Of a stretch of DNA of 64,000 bases, positions 35,831 to 48,686 are shown one piece after another. Each line of letters opens with the position of its first letter. Positions within the stretch are counted from its first letter, which is position 1. The translations under genes were made by a program, and so were the position numbers. The DNA is from Blasia pusilla (taxonomy: Eukaryota > Marchantiophyta > Marchantiopsida > Blasiales). The DNA is taken from assembly GCA_050084515.1 (NCBI GenBank), contig CM114275.1, forward strand, positions 16,616,001 to 16,680,000. Reading direction: 5' to 3'. The notes beneath the pieces were generated by a model. That model searched no databases. It was not told where the DNA came from and worked only from the letters and a program-made list of their open reading frames with translations.

Positions 35831-35899
35831 ATTTTGGGAGTTGTGGGTACCATAGAGTTTACACAACTTCATTGTGAAGTTTAGAAGTTTGTGTGACTA

Positions 35900-36528
35900 A
35901 GAGAGGGCCGCGTTTTCTAGAGAGTTCAATCCTCCTATAGCATGGAACGTGATATTCCAACATGGAAGATTATGCCCATGGACGATAACTATGAGTTTTT
36001 CCATAGGTACATGCCCGAGATTGAGGTGTGAGCCTCTACTATGATCCACAGTACATGTCATGGACAAAGCCATTTCTAGATGAGGAGAAGGAGCTAAGAG
36101 AGGCTACTTCCTTTGCTAGTTGTGAGAGTTAGAGAGTGGTGAGTTAGACTGGGGCAATTGCATTGTCCAGTCAGCTTTGTCCTCGGTTCAACCCTCTCGT
36201 TGAGTTCTTTGCGGGGTTGCGGAGGAACTACTAGGGGGTACGTACTAAGAAGTTTCATATCATCCAGAAATTTCATAGGAGCATAGAGGAGAGTTTGAGG
36301 GAGGCATTTAAAGGAGACTTATGGAAACGGATGAGGGATTGATGTGATACTAGTGCGGCGCATCTCACATATGCTGAGAGATATCTTTGAGATGACGGAG
36401 TGCATTGAGCGCAACTTGGCCCACAAGAGTGTAGATGCTATGAGTCACACACGAGAGCAATCACGATTACCTATACCACCAGTGCAACAATGTGTATTTT
36501 GAGAGAAAAGTGTGGCACCGTGAGCAAG
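35900..36528 (+). pseudogene. Possible retroelement gag remnant
   Basis: In one frame, with stops, the translation shows helical blocks such as KFHRSIEESLREAFKGDLWKRM and TSAAHLTYAERYL, then SVDAMSHTREQSRLPIPP. This is gag-like in composition, but no zinc knuckle is visible and the family is uncertain. Its end is cut by the next inverted-repeat element. Confidence 0.3.
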
Positions 36529-36531
36529 GTT

Positions 36532-36876
36532 GGATTGCATATGGACAAAGTTTATGTTCGCAAACATGTCCATGTCCGTGGAGTTACATCTGTCTTATGG
36601 AAGGATCTATCTATATGGGCCCCACCTTTCTCTCCTTTCTTATCCTTCCCACTTTCCTCCATGTTCTACACTTTCCCCCATATTTCGCACTTTTTCGATT
36701 CTTCCTTCCTCCACCTCTATTCCCCCTCTCCTTATTGCCCTATCCGTCCCTATCTTATCTTCCACCATGAGCTATAAGTATGGGCCCCACCTCTTACAAT
36801 CCATGTCCTTGGATATATCCATAATTTTCAGTTTATGTCCATCATAGGGACAGACTTGTCCCTTTTCGTGCAATCC
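36532..36876 (+). mobile_element. Non-autonomous inverted-repeat element (copy c), pyrimidine-rich core
   Basis: Perfect short termini GGATTGCA and TGCAATCC, followed inside by GGACAAAGTTTATG and AACATGTCCATGTCCGTGGA, and on the other side CAGACTTGTCCCTTTTCG. The termini match copies a and b, but the core is TTCC/CTCC-rich rather than GC-rich. About 345 bp, non-coding despite long overlapping open frames at 36.49-36.85 kb. Confidence 0.7.
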
Positions 36877-36910
36877 TGACCGCAAGCTTAGGGAGGATAT
36901 CGTGAGCATG

Positions 36911-37232
36911 TGTCATAACGATATTGAATATGGAGTTATAGTCAAGCTTATCAGACACAAAAACTATTATATTTGGTACTCACACAAAGTAGGAAAGCTT
37001 AATCTTGGTTAGTTAGTTGAGCATGATTATCTTAACTAGGGTTAGTTAACCAATAGTATAACTCGAGACAATGGTTAGGATTAGGGCTAGGGTTGCTCGT
37101 ACATAACCTTTATAATAGAGAAGGGGACTGGCCTCCACTCATTCTATCATTATAAAAAGAATTTCTCCATGGTGGTTGATTTACGTGAGAACCGTATCCC
37201 ATCAATTATGCCTATTTAGTAATTTTCTACAT
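36911..37232 (+). repeat. Putative 5' LTR of Ty1/copia element
   Basis: Runs from TGTCATAACG to TTTCTACA, about 320 bp, and is immediately followed by a primer-binding site. The start is the nearest TG consistent with the family's usual ends; no second LTR was found downstream to confirm it. Confidence 0.5.
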
Positions 37233-37245
37233 GGTATCAAAGTGA
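37233..37245 (+). other. Primer-binding site, initiator-tRNA type
   Basis: TGGTATCAAAGTG differs little from TGGTATCAGAGC, the complement of the 3' end of initiator tRNA-Met used by plant copia elements. Position right after CA supports the LTR boundary. Confidence 0.7.
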
Positions 37246-38220
37246 TAAGAGAATATCAATTGATATTCTTGGTGTTTGAGAGAGAAGAGAGGCAAGGGAA
37301 ATTTTTATTTTGGGGCAAGGAAATTTCAATCAGAGCATGATGGTAGAAGATTTCACATGGAGCTATGAAGGTGACAAAAAATTGGAGGTATTTTTTTGGA
37401 GATTCCCGATTGATTCAATAATTTGAGTCCGCATGGATTAGAAAGACGTGTAAGGCTTGTACTAACCGCGATGTAGAGCTGGTCAAGAGCTTTCCAACGT
37501 AATCAAAATCGTTCAATTCTAACATTATGAGCTCGTACAATAGCAATTGTAGTGTAGGAAAGTGTAATTACTGAACGAAAGTTGTGTAGTTTGCCGTCTA
37601 CAGGCCAATTTCGACTATTTCTTCCATAAAGTTGGTCAATTTTGGAAAATTTCATATTAGTTTATGTATTGGAGTGGTTCATGCTTCAATTGGAATAGTG
37701 GAGAGCATGAAATTATGATTTGTGAGTAAAATCGTTCTTGATGGAATATTCCTCACAACAATCACAAGCAAGAAGCTAAATAAGCTAAATTACAAAGTCT
37801 AGAAGTTTCGCATGAAGAAATTTTTCATGGATCACGAAATATGGGAGCTTGTTATAGGAAATGAGGCCAAACCAAAAGATGACTGAATGGACTTGAATAT
37901 TCGCGCCTAGCGCAAGGCAAGCTAACCACTATATCTTGTAGAAGATGATAATATGATATTGTTCAGTGTTCAAGGAATTCCAAAATATCACAAGCCTTTT
38001 GAGATATTTATCTATATGCGAGAGAACTATCCAACCTTCCAAGAGTTAGTCCCACTATTAGTTAGTAAAGAGATGCATCTAGTTGGAAGCAGTATTTTGC
38101 CTGCTATGCAAGAGAGTGCCCTATTTGCATGTAATTGATAAAATAGAGGTATGGATTGTGGTGGGTATCAAGCATATGGAGGAAGAGATACTCAACATGA
38201 TTTCACTCAGTTAATTATGA
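37246..38220 (+). pseudogene. Copia leader and gag remnant
   Basis: No clear gag domain could be read; the frame at 37953-38138 is the longest. Its place between primer-binding site and protease implies leader and gag. Heavily mutated. Confidence 0.35.
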
Positions 38221-38394
38221 ATTAATACCAAACACAATCACAAGGTTGTGATACTGGATATTATTTGGGTCGAGATAAAAAATAAATGGTAAATGATAAA
38301 TAAATCAAACCCATGGAACCCAAAGGGTCAAAAGGCTAAAAAATACATCATAAGTAATACGCCAAAATAAGACAAGATCCTTTAAGCCTTATCC

Positions 38395-38690
38395 TAGCCA
38401 ATTCCTAGATTAGGGATGAATAATGATATCCCTATTATAACAACCTAAATTATAAGGCACTAGATGTAATAAAGAATAAAATTTTCCCACATCTATTTTA
38501 TGAGCTAGTCTAATCTCTTCATACATATGACACGTAACAAATACATGCTCTTCATCCTCAATACTTCCTACATCACATAACCTACATATTTGTTCACTTC
38601 TATGAATGTTGATCCATCATCCTTCCTCAATTCCTAGTCTATGAGATCATGTCTCATATCGTGCAATAATATGACGTAAGAAAGTGGAGA
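38395..38690 (-). pseudogene. LINE-type reverse transcriptase C-terminal zinc motif
   Basis: On the minus strand a frame reads QICRLCDVGSIEDEEHVFV then TCHMYEEIRLAHK. The C-x2-C and H-x5-C spacing with the EDEEH block is the zinc-binding tail found after the reverse transcriptase of plant LINEs. It sits in opposite orientation between copia gag and protease, so it is an insertion into the copia element. The rest of the LINE was not recognised. Confidence 0.6.
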
Positions 38691-38959
38691 TCCCGCAAGT
38701 AGGTATCCTTATTCACAATATACAAGCATGGGATTAACATGAAGCAGAGTCCCTTGATTTTGAAATTATTATGGGATGAAGGGTTAGTATGCAAAATTTT
38801 GCTTCAAGAAGAATGCAAATATGAGAATGAGAGCCTTACAATAATAAAACTATTTTAAGAAATAACATCCAATACAATATCAAGAACAATAACATTCAAA
38901 AACTAAGCATCTCTTGGTCATAACTCATCATATGAGAGAAATGGTCAAGAAAAGACTTG

Positions 38960-39925
38960 ACAATAGATTGATACATTGACTCTAGTGCATCAAATCATAT
39001 GACCTCACAAGTCAAGTAGTTAAGTAATATGGAGTGAGTGAAAGATCCTGCAATAATACTCATAAGAGATGATACTGAACATCATATTACGCATATTAGA
39101 AAAGTTCTAATAACATTAGATGGGCTTTGTGCTCTTGGAAATGTTCTCTATGTTCCTACCATTACAAGAATTTGATCTCAACACGACATATAGTAGAACA
39201 AGGTTATCATGTGAAGTTTAACATAAATGATTATTTCATTGAAATAATAGATGATCAGATTGTAATAGTCAAAAGAACAAGATGTGGCAGAATCTTCAAA
39301 TTAGATGTTTCTATGTTAAAGATTCAAACAATAATGTATGGTCAAACTGGCCAACAAGTGACCGATCTCAATATGTGGCATAACAGAATCAGACATACAA
39401 ATCTTCAAAGATTATAGAGTATTTCATCCTCTAATCTAGTAATAGGACTTCCTTAATTATGGAGTCCTACTATGTTAGATGTATGCCTTGGTTGTAAGTT
39501 TGGAAAACAAGCTAGATTTTCTTTTTCAAAGCAAGGTAGAAGAGTTTCCAAGATATTGGAGTTGATTCACACTGATATGTGGACAACATCACAACATAGT
39601 CTTAGTGGTTACCTATGCTTCATTTCATTTATTGATGACTTTTCTATGGATATATGAGTATATTTTTGGAAAGAAAAGTAAAAAATACTCTGTGTGTTCC
39701 AAACATTGAGAATTATGGTAGAGAACCAGATTGGACAACACATTCACAAATTGCATTGTGATGGAGGAAGAGAGTACTTTTCAACAAAGTTTGATGACAA
39801 CTAACATCAAAATGACATCCAATAACAAGTCATTTACCGTTACACTCCACAAGAAAATAGAGTGCATAAGCATAAGAATTGATATATTGTTGGGGTAGCA
39901 TATGCTATTGTAATGTCTTAAGAAT
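38960..39925 (+). pseudogene. Copia protease and first part of integrase
   Basis: A protease-like IDSSASNHM near 38.97 kb stands where family members have a D-S/T-G motif. Then comes the pre-integrase region (39127-39417, ending HNRIRHTNLQRL) and CLGCKFGKQARF (39.48 kb), the zinc-binding part. The integrase core reads LIHTDMW near 39.57 kb, FISFIDDFS near 39.63 kb and LHCDGGREY near 39.76 kb, giving two acidic catalytic positions. Several stops. Confidence 0.8.
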
Positions 39926-40877
39926 TGAAAAATTTTGTCATATTGTTATTAAAGATATGATTTGTTCCCCAAGTAGGAGAGAAAAAAAATCTTGATCTTG
40001 TACACTTTCGGAGCTTTGTGTGTCTTTGATGAATTAAGAGAATATTCCATTCCTTCATTCTGCATTGCAGCAATGTTAATCTGTATCCTATTGGGTCTGT
40101 AGATGGAAGGAATTTTTTAGTCTGGATTTTTAGAAAAGAAAGGGTGTGTAGTGGATATGATGTATGAAATCTGTTAGACAAAGAATAACGTGCCATGATA
40201 GATTAATTTTTGATAGTAGGGAGAGCCACATGAGCGTTGCGATCTCCTTAAGGCTCTTTCAATATAATCAAGAATCCGATTTGAGAGAATAGGCTCTAGA
40301 GATCCCTTGAGAAGACACTTCAAGGGGAAACTAAATGTACTTCTTTGGAGGAGAGTAATTATTTGCGTATAAGTTGGGGAGTATTGAAATGAATTAAATA
40401 TGGATATAATCATTTTATTTATATATCCTTCTTTCCTAAGCTTGGATCATTCCAACAACATCTATACGCTCACTCGAATAATGATTCTTCTTCCTTTGAA
40501 TCTTCTTAAATACTAGTTTCAGCAAGATCTTGTATTGAGACGTAGAATGGCTCTTCTTACCAAGATGTCTCTTGAAAATCTTGTTAATCGTCTCATCAAT
40601 GGTCTATCTTGGCTTTTTGATGATCTCGCCAAATTTTTGGTCTACCCGTTGTGTTCATTCTAAGCATTGTACCTCTAGTTATCTTTTCATCCAACCGGTG
40701 TGTCTTTTCTATTCTAAGTATTTCTAACTACATAGTCTTGGGTCTCTCCGAAGTCTTCGATACGAAGAAGTTTCCGTCTTTGCCAAGAATATCCCTTCTT
40801 CTTACTTGGTCTTCTTTACAAAGTCTTCCTTCATAAGTCTTCATTACAAAGACAAATTGTCTTCATCTTGTCTTTTA

Positions 40878-40879
40878 TA

Positions 40880-40944
<65 letters not shown>
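40878..40944. repeat. (AT)n microsatellite
   Basis: About 30 AT units within the nested insertion. The open frame across it encodes only alternating Tyr and Ile and is not coding. Confidence 0.95.
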
Positions 40945-40946
<2 letters not shown>

Positions 40947-41289
40947 TTGTTATGTTATTCTTCGGTTGTCTCTTACGAAGTCTTTTATTCCTTCCTTATC
41001 TACTATGGTCTTCTTCTTAGGTCCAGAGTTCAAAAAAATAAGGTTTCACCTTCCTCGAAATAAATTCTTGGGCCTTGTCAAACTCTTCGTCTTCTCATTG
41101 AAATTCAATTTACCATACATAGTTCCAATCTTCAAACCTGCTTCCTCTTTATTAATATCAACTTCTCTACAAAAGTTCCTCTTCGCTCTTCCGTTGTAAA
41201 GACAACTGCCCTATTCTAACTAAAAAATCCTATTGTTGCAAACATTGTAAGAAAAGTAAGTATCAGAACTATGCTGAATGAGAAGAACA

Positions 41290-41743
41290 TGTGAGAAAAA
41301 AAAATGACAAAATCATTGAAATATGTTACAAATCTTGGAGATACAAAATGACTTAGTCTGTCGGTGCACTCAAGAAGAGCTTCGGTGGAACGTGAACATA
41401 GAGATAACTTGACATACGAGAATGCGCTACCACTACGGCTCTTGACTATTTGACTTCTTAGGGAAAATCAGGTTTTTTTTACCTATTTTTTTATTTCTAT
41501 TTATAGTTTTTTTCCGAGGGCTATGTCCCCAAACCCTTGGGTCGCATTAGGATACACTGCACCTTGATGCAATAAAGGGTTTAGACAATCATGTTAGTAC
41601 TTCTCCACAAACCACATATGTCATATTAATACGATTCCTTCGACGTCTAGGTCGGAACCACCAATCTAGGCTTCTCCTCATATAAGGTTGTCATTCAAAT
41701 TAATGGTGCTAAGAGAAGTGGATGTTGAGAACCCAATAGAACA
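41290..41743 (-). repeat. LTR, same family as the solo LTR at 28.78 kb
   Basis: Reverse complement aligns along its whole length with 28776-29228, with numerous substitutions. Starts TG and ends CACA in that orientation. Confidence 0.8.
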
Positions 41744-42196
41744 TGTCTAAGATGCATTGGATAGAGGATGTAGCATGCACAGTCTTCTTAATAAACCAAA
41801 CTCCAACAACAAGAGTTCATAATAAGATTCCATTCGAAGTCTTGATAGGAAGTAAAGCTAATTTTTCATTCTCGAAAGTCTTTGGTTGTATTCGTTATGC
41901 TCATGTCCTCTTTGAAAGATGCTAGAAATTAGATCCTAAATTTGAGAGATGTATCTTCATTGGCCACATTGATGAAATTAAGGGATATATATAAGTGCTA
42001 TATTCCATCCTCTAGGCAACTTATTATTAGTCTCAATGTTATTTTTGATGAGTTGAAGTCACAATATGCTCCATCTCAGCCTATTCCACCTCCAAACTTG
42101 TTTGTTGAGGGGGAGAATATGAATAGAAACCAACAAACATTGCCTACAAACTTCCCAAGTACTAGTACACGATTAGGAGAGGTCCTAGACACTTAA
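41744..42196 (+). pseudogene. Copia integrase, C-terminal part
   Basis: Begins MHWIEDVACTVFLINQTPTT then FSKVFGCIRYAHV, and CIFIGH near 41.95 kb. This is the segment with the last catalytic acidic residue and the following domain in Ty1/copia integrases. It directly continues the integrase interrupted at 39.92 kb. Confidence 0.8.
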
Positions 42197-42389
42197 ATCT
42201 ATCAATCCATGGTCGGAAAGAGTACATATTTAGTCTTTTGACACTAGTCAAAACTCAATTCAGATGTCAGACGCATCCACCTGTGAACAACAATTTTGTA
42301 GATCAAGTAGAGTCACACATCTTGTTCATAGATTCATAAATGACATATTCCTTGTAACACATCATGCTTATATGATGACTACCCTTCAA

Positions 42390-42785
42390 GAATAGGAACC
42401 GAGTTGTTTTGAAGAAGTTGCATGTAAGGTCAAATGGATTGAAGCTATAGAGGAAGAGCTTGCAACATTATGAAATCAACAAACTTGGGAGTTGGTTGAT
42501 ATACCTTAGGATAAAGACGCTATTTGTTGCAGATGGATTTACAAAGTCAAGCGCAATCAAGATGTTACAATGAAGAGATATAAAGCGAGATTGATAGCCA
42601 AGGGCTATGCACAAAAAGATAGCATCGATTTTGAGGAGATATTTACCCCTATTGCAAAGATGACGACTATGAGAAAAGTGGTTACAATTATAGCGAGAAA
42701 GAAGTGGAGACTATATCCTATTGACGTCAAGAATGCATTCTTGAACGGAGATATGCATGAGAAGGTATACATGACTTAACCAATT
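42390..42785 (+). pseudogene. Copia reverse transcriptase, truncated
   Basis: Readable blocks are WELVDIP, RWIYKVKRNQDVTMKRYKA and LIAKGYAQKDSIDFEEIF, then LYPIDVKNAFLNGDMHEKVY. These are the opening motifs of copia reverse transcriptase, including the first catalytic Asp (DVKNAF). The YxDD motif is missing because homology ends at PIGY, right where a B segment of the gypsy-like family begins. Confidence 0.85.
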
Positions 42786-42789
42786 GGAT

Positions 42790-42832
42790 ATATGACATCG
42801 ATGCATGTTGTGTAGTGATGTGTATGTGCACG
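42790..42832 (+). repeat. Segment B fragment (gypsy family)
   Basis: ATGCATGTTGTGTAGTGATG then TGTATGTGCACGACA match the last 40 bases of segment B at 58.23-58.27 kb and end at the same base, which supports GCACGACA as a true element end. Confidence 0.65.
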
Positions 42833-43072
42833 ACAGGAGTCAAAAAATCATTTCGATTTAATCAGATATAAATTTATCACTTCACACCAACATTATAAGA
42901 GCAATTAAAATGAGGAAAATTTTCATTGTATCGTAACTACATTTATCACTTCGCGCTAATATTATAATAGTTGTTAAAACAAAAAGCTCTTCATTGATAT
43001 CGTATCTTAACCTTGAAGAGATTGTATAAGTGTTAAGCAAGGATGTTTTTACAACATTCCCAAATGTCAGAA

Positions 43073-43472
43073 TCTATATTACTATTGTTGATTTTAGAAC
43101 ACCTGTCGTCTTGATACCTTTCCCTTTGAGTCAATAAGATTGCTCCACCTCTCAACCGATAGAATCATTGGAAATTATTAAAAAGGTTAAATCATTCAAC
43201 TACAGAATTATGATGGGTTATTCAAAATTACCAACCATTTGTAATCACGTGCATTGACTATTAATTATTTAATAGCATTTGATTACTTTTAAGTTTTGAT
43301 CCAACATTTAGATAATCGTATGTACACTACTATATGCTGGTGCGATGTATGCGTGCATTGACTAGTAATTATTTAATAACATTTGATTACTTTTAAGTTT
43401 TGATCCAACTTCTAAATAATCGTATATGTATACTAGTGTATGCTTGTGCAATATACGAGTTTAAAAGACTAA
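43073..43472 (+). mobile_element. Putative non-autonomous Helitron, 400 bp
   Basis: Begins TCTATATTACTATTG after A and ends CTAA before T. Just inside the 3' end is TTGTGCAATATACGAG, a decayed version of the GTGCAATGCAC hairpin. An internal unit of about 104 bp (43251-43352) is duplicated at 43353-43460; both carry ATTTGATTACTTTTAAG and TTTTGATCCAAC. No coding capacity. Confidence 0.6.
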
Positions 43473-43479
43473 TGTTAAA

Positions 43480-44310
43480 CTCTCAAAATTGTTATGGAAG
43501 ATATTAAGTCAATTTTGAATAATCTTAATAGTTGATAGATCAAGCGATCTTATTGGTTTAGAGGATCAAATTTCAGGATGCAAAGAGTTTGAAAAAAAAG
43601 AAGGGACACTCTTTTTACAATAACCTAAACAAGTATATGTCCGTACAATGCACAAGTTTAAATGTTTCTTTTTGAATTAACTACCAAAATTTATTTTTAT
43701 ACATTTTAAATCAATTAAAAAAAATTATGACCAAGAGATCGAACAATCCTATTGGCTAAGAGGGCAACGTGTTATGAGGAGAAGAATTTGAAAACTGGAG
43801 GTGCACTCTCCAATAATGATATAGATTATCGCTTCAATGTTACTTGTGAACTCTCTGTCCGGGAGTTTCCCACACACTCCTTTAACTTAACTTTGTCATG
43901 ACTTAACTCTTGTTTAAAATTTTAAAATGCTACATTACGATCCCCACTAGAAGTGCATTTCAAGAGCAGAAGCTGCAGAATGCAAGCTATTCAATAGCTC
44001 TCCCAACCTTCGGATGCGCCTAGAGATGTGAATTTTATAAAAGTTTCTGGAATCATTCTAATTACGCCCAATTCCAACCGAAGAGAGGAGGCTAACCTAT
44101 TGTATAGAGAAGAGAAATCCTCCAACCCCTACAATATTGAGAAGACAGTCTAGCCTTCGTACCCTATACAAAGAAAGCTCCAAACCCATGCACCAATGTT
44201 TACTACGGTTAGAGTTAGAATAAGTTGTTCCGATTTAAGAAATCAGCATTCTCTTGTGTTATTCCCCATGTTACTCCGTGTAGTCTTCTGGAGTGTACTC
44301 CGTTTGTGTT
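43480..44310. other. Spacer with Helitron-like ends
   Basis: A minus-oriented Helitron-like 5' end lies at 43825 (reverse complement TCTATATCATTATTGGAGAG, CTTCTCCTCATAACACG, CCAATAGGAT). A GTACAATGCACAAG motif near 43.647 kb may be another 3' hairpin. No gene recognised to 44.3 kb. Confidence 0.45.
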
Positions 44311-44318
44311 TTCCTGAA

Positions 44319-44635
44319 TATGAAATATTTTTAGTATATTTCTCTTCAATATATTCGGAATTTTTAAAGGAAAATCCAAAACAATACCAGGCCAAAACAA
44401 TACTGGTTTCAAAGGAGGAATATAAAATATGTATAAAAAAAGGATGGGGAACGCGTCACGATACAAATGAGGGGGCACATAGAGCCAAAAAGGAAGACCT
44501 CAAGAGGCCAGCATAAAAAAGGGGGCCTATGAAATATTTTTAGTGTATTTCTCTTCAATATATTGGGAATTTTTAAAAGAAAATCCAAAACAATACCAGT
44601 TTCAAAAGGAAAGAAATAAAATAGACATAAAATAG
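44319..44635 (+). repeat. Direct repeat, ~110 bp, two copies 209 bp apart
   Basis: TATGAAATATTTTTAGT.TAT with TCTCTTCAATATATT.GGAAT and AAAATCCAAAACAATACCAG occurs from 44319 and again from 44528, nearly identical. It could be a pair of short terminal repeats of a small element or a segmental duplication. Confidence 0.8.
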
Positions 44636-44749
44636 GCGTGTCGGTATCCTCACGTGGAGGGATTATGATAACTCAATAGCATAATGACAACAAATAGCTG
44701 TACCGAGACTAATTCTCCCTACTAGCTTTGCCTAAACCCTCCAGGTGGC

Positions 44750-45173
44750 TTTGGATCAGAGGGTGTAAGGTACAGCTTGTAGATGGATCATTGGTTGGGG
44801 ATACGTGTACGGACCGTCGGCTCCACCGGGACGACATGTTCGAAGCCGCAGCCAAGTGGATATCCAAATATGCTGATGTGCTCTGACCCCGATAAGCGGA
44901 AAGTGTAGGTGGGGCTCGATTTTGCCGTGTAATTTCTGAGTGTGATCAATGCGAGTAAATGGAAAATGAAGACATGAGATTTCAGCACAAATGGTTGCCC
45001 TGCCATGTGAAATTTTGGCGACGCATATGGAAGTGGGGAGGAGGTACAAGCTTTGAGTGTGAGAATACATGGTCTGGCTTCGACTGGTGGTGGCAGCGGC
45101 ATTGTGAAGGATACGAGCGAGGTCAGGGCCCCTGTTCGGAACGGTGCGGAGGCCTGAAGAGATCATAATAACG
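44750..45173. other. Probable 3' flank of minus-strand candidate gene
   Basis: GC content rises here. Overlapping minus frames (45166-44756 and 45102-44788) match nothing I know; the region may be 3' UTR of the adjoining candidate gene. Confidence 0.3.
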
Positions 45174-45545
45174 TCACGTTTTCATCAGTGAGGAGAAGAG
45201 ACTGGAGGATTCACTAAAATTCAGCAGCGCGGGTGGAACAGCACTGTCGAAATGGTTGGAACTGGCAAGGTGATTCGCACGCTTCCATCGATAGAGAGTG
45301 TCTTTTGTTGATTCTGGTGTTGGAGGGAGACGAAGGAGAGGTCGATAAATATGCCCGTCGATTTCTTCGCCCTCCTCGCCTCGTTCATCATAGTTGTTTG
45401 GCTGGTAGTGTAGCGCAAAGTCGTGTTCGGTGAGAGCTTTGGCGGGTAGCTGCCGAATACAGGCGCGTTCAATGAGAGAAGGAGGCATTGTGTCTAGTCG
45501 TGGATTGCTCGGATCCTCGGGTTCTTTGGGAATAGTACTTGTCAT
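45174..45545 (-). CDS. Uncharacterised small protein, divergent from TPI
   Basis: A 123-codon frame begins at an ATG in a favourable context (CGCCATGA), and the open frame extends to an upstream Met at 45656. The N-terminal half, about residues 8-42, looks strongly protein-like (NPRLDTMPPSLIERACIRQL, then ALTEHDFALHYQPNNYD). An acidic stretch follows, then YRPLLRLPPTPESTKDTLYR and a Ser-rich tail. I recognise no named domain. It lies head to head with triosephosphate isomerase, about 490 bp from that gene's first identified exon, so a shared promoter is possible. Additional exons may exist. Confidence 0.5.
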   Translation of the reverse strand: MTSTIPKEPEDPSNPRLDTMPPSLIERACIRQLPAKALTEHDFALHYQPNNYDERGEEGEEIDGHIYRPLLRLPPTPESTKDTLYRWKRANHLASSNHFDSAVPPALLNFSESSSLFSSLMKT

Positions 45546-46035
45546 GGCGAGTAGCTCGTGAAGGGATGGTTCAGATCGGTGGGTCGACCCGTCATTTCCT
45601 ACGAGTCCGTCTTCTCCCTTTCTATCTCTGTAACTGGTGGCTCCGAGGGCATGCAAGCAGCCCTCACTATCGCTCTTTGGGGGGGAGTGATCGCGAAGAC
45701 AAATGTCCGCGTTGTATCCGTTTTCGATTCCCTCAATGACTACTGATCAGCTGTTCTCCATCATACTGTGTAGTAGGATGGAAATTCCCGTCATATGTAG
45801 TTTATTTGTTCGTCGATGTTCTCGGACCCAGAGGTATGAGCCGGGTATGTACCGCTCTGATTGTATACGTATCTCTCAGGAATTGTTGACTTTCTGGAAA
45901 AGGTCAGGTTCACACATTGGCATGACGTAGGTAGGAAATGCGATGTCATTCCATGCGATCATTTTTGTATCACGGAGGAGGTTTTCATGATACTTCGTCG
46001 ATCTTGTACTAATTGAACGTCTTTGTCATGGATAG
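45546..46035 (+). promoter_or_regulatory. Intergenic region / unresolved first TPI exon
   Basis: The isomerase exon at 46036 is preceded in frame by TAG, so an upstream exon with the start codon must exist between here and about 45.2 kb, or the gene is 5'-truncated. No exon with a suitable phase-0 donor and a convincing transit peptide could be chosen. Shared promoter elements with the minus-strand gene would also lie here. Confidence 0.35.

Positions 46036-48686
<2,651 letters not shown>

Larger units (their letters stand above)
39919..41743 (-). mobile_element. Nested LTR-element fragment inside copia integrase
   Basis: Integrase homology stops at about 39.92 kb and resumes at about 41.744 kb. 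The insert's right end, in reverse complement, is an LTR starting TGTTCTATTGGG that matches the solo LTR at 28.78 kb. TGTCT occurs at both junctions (39914-39918 and 41744-41748), suggesting a 5-bp duplication. The rest (41.29 down to 39.92 kb) has no recognised coding region and no second LTR, so the insert is partial or rearranged. Confidence 0.65.
37233..42790 (+). mobile_element. Decayed Ty1/copia element with nested insertions
   Basis: Order on the plus strand: primer-binding site, a weak gag region (37.3-38.2 kb), a LINE fragment (about 38.35-38.75 kb, opposite strand), protease (about 38.97 kb), integrase (39.1-39.93 kb), a nested insertion (39.92-41.74 kb), the rest of integrase (41.74-42.2 kb) and the first half of reverse transcriptase (42.4-42.78 kb). 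The protease-integrase-reverse transcriptase order is diagnostic of copia. The 3' part is missing. Confidence 0.8.

Noticed and set aside
36490-36847. Three overlapping plus frames of 92-105 codons
   Set aside because: They lie in the pyrimidine-rich core of an inverted-repeat element and are open in several frames because stop codons are rare in TTCC-rich DNA.
40806-41063. 85-codon frame with a Tyr/Ile repeat
   Set aside because: Produced by an (AT)n microsatellite.
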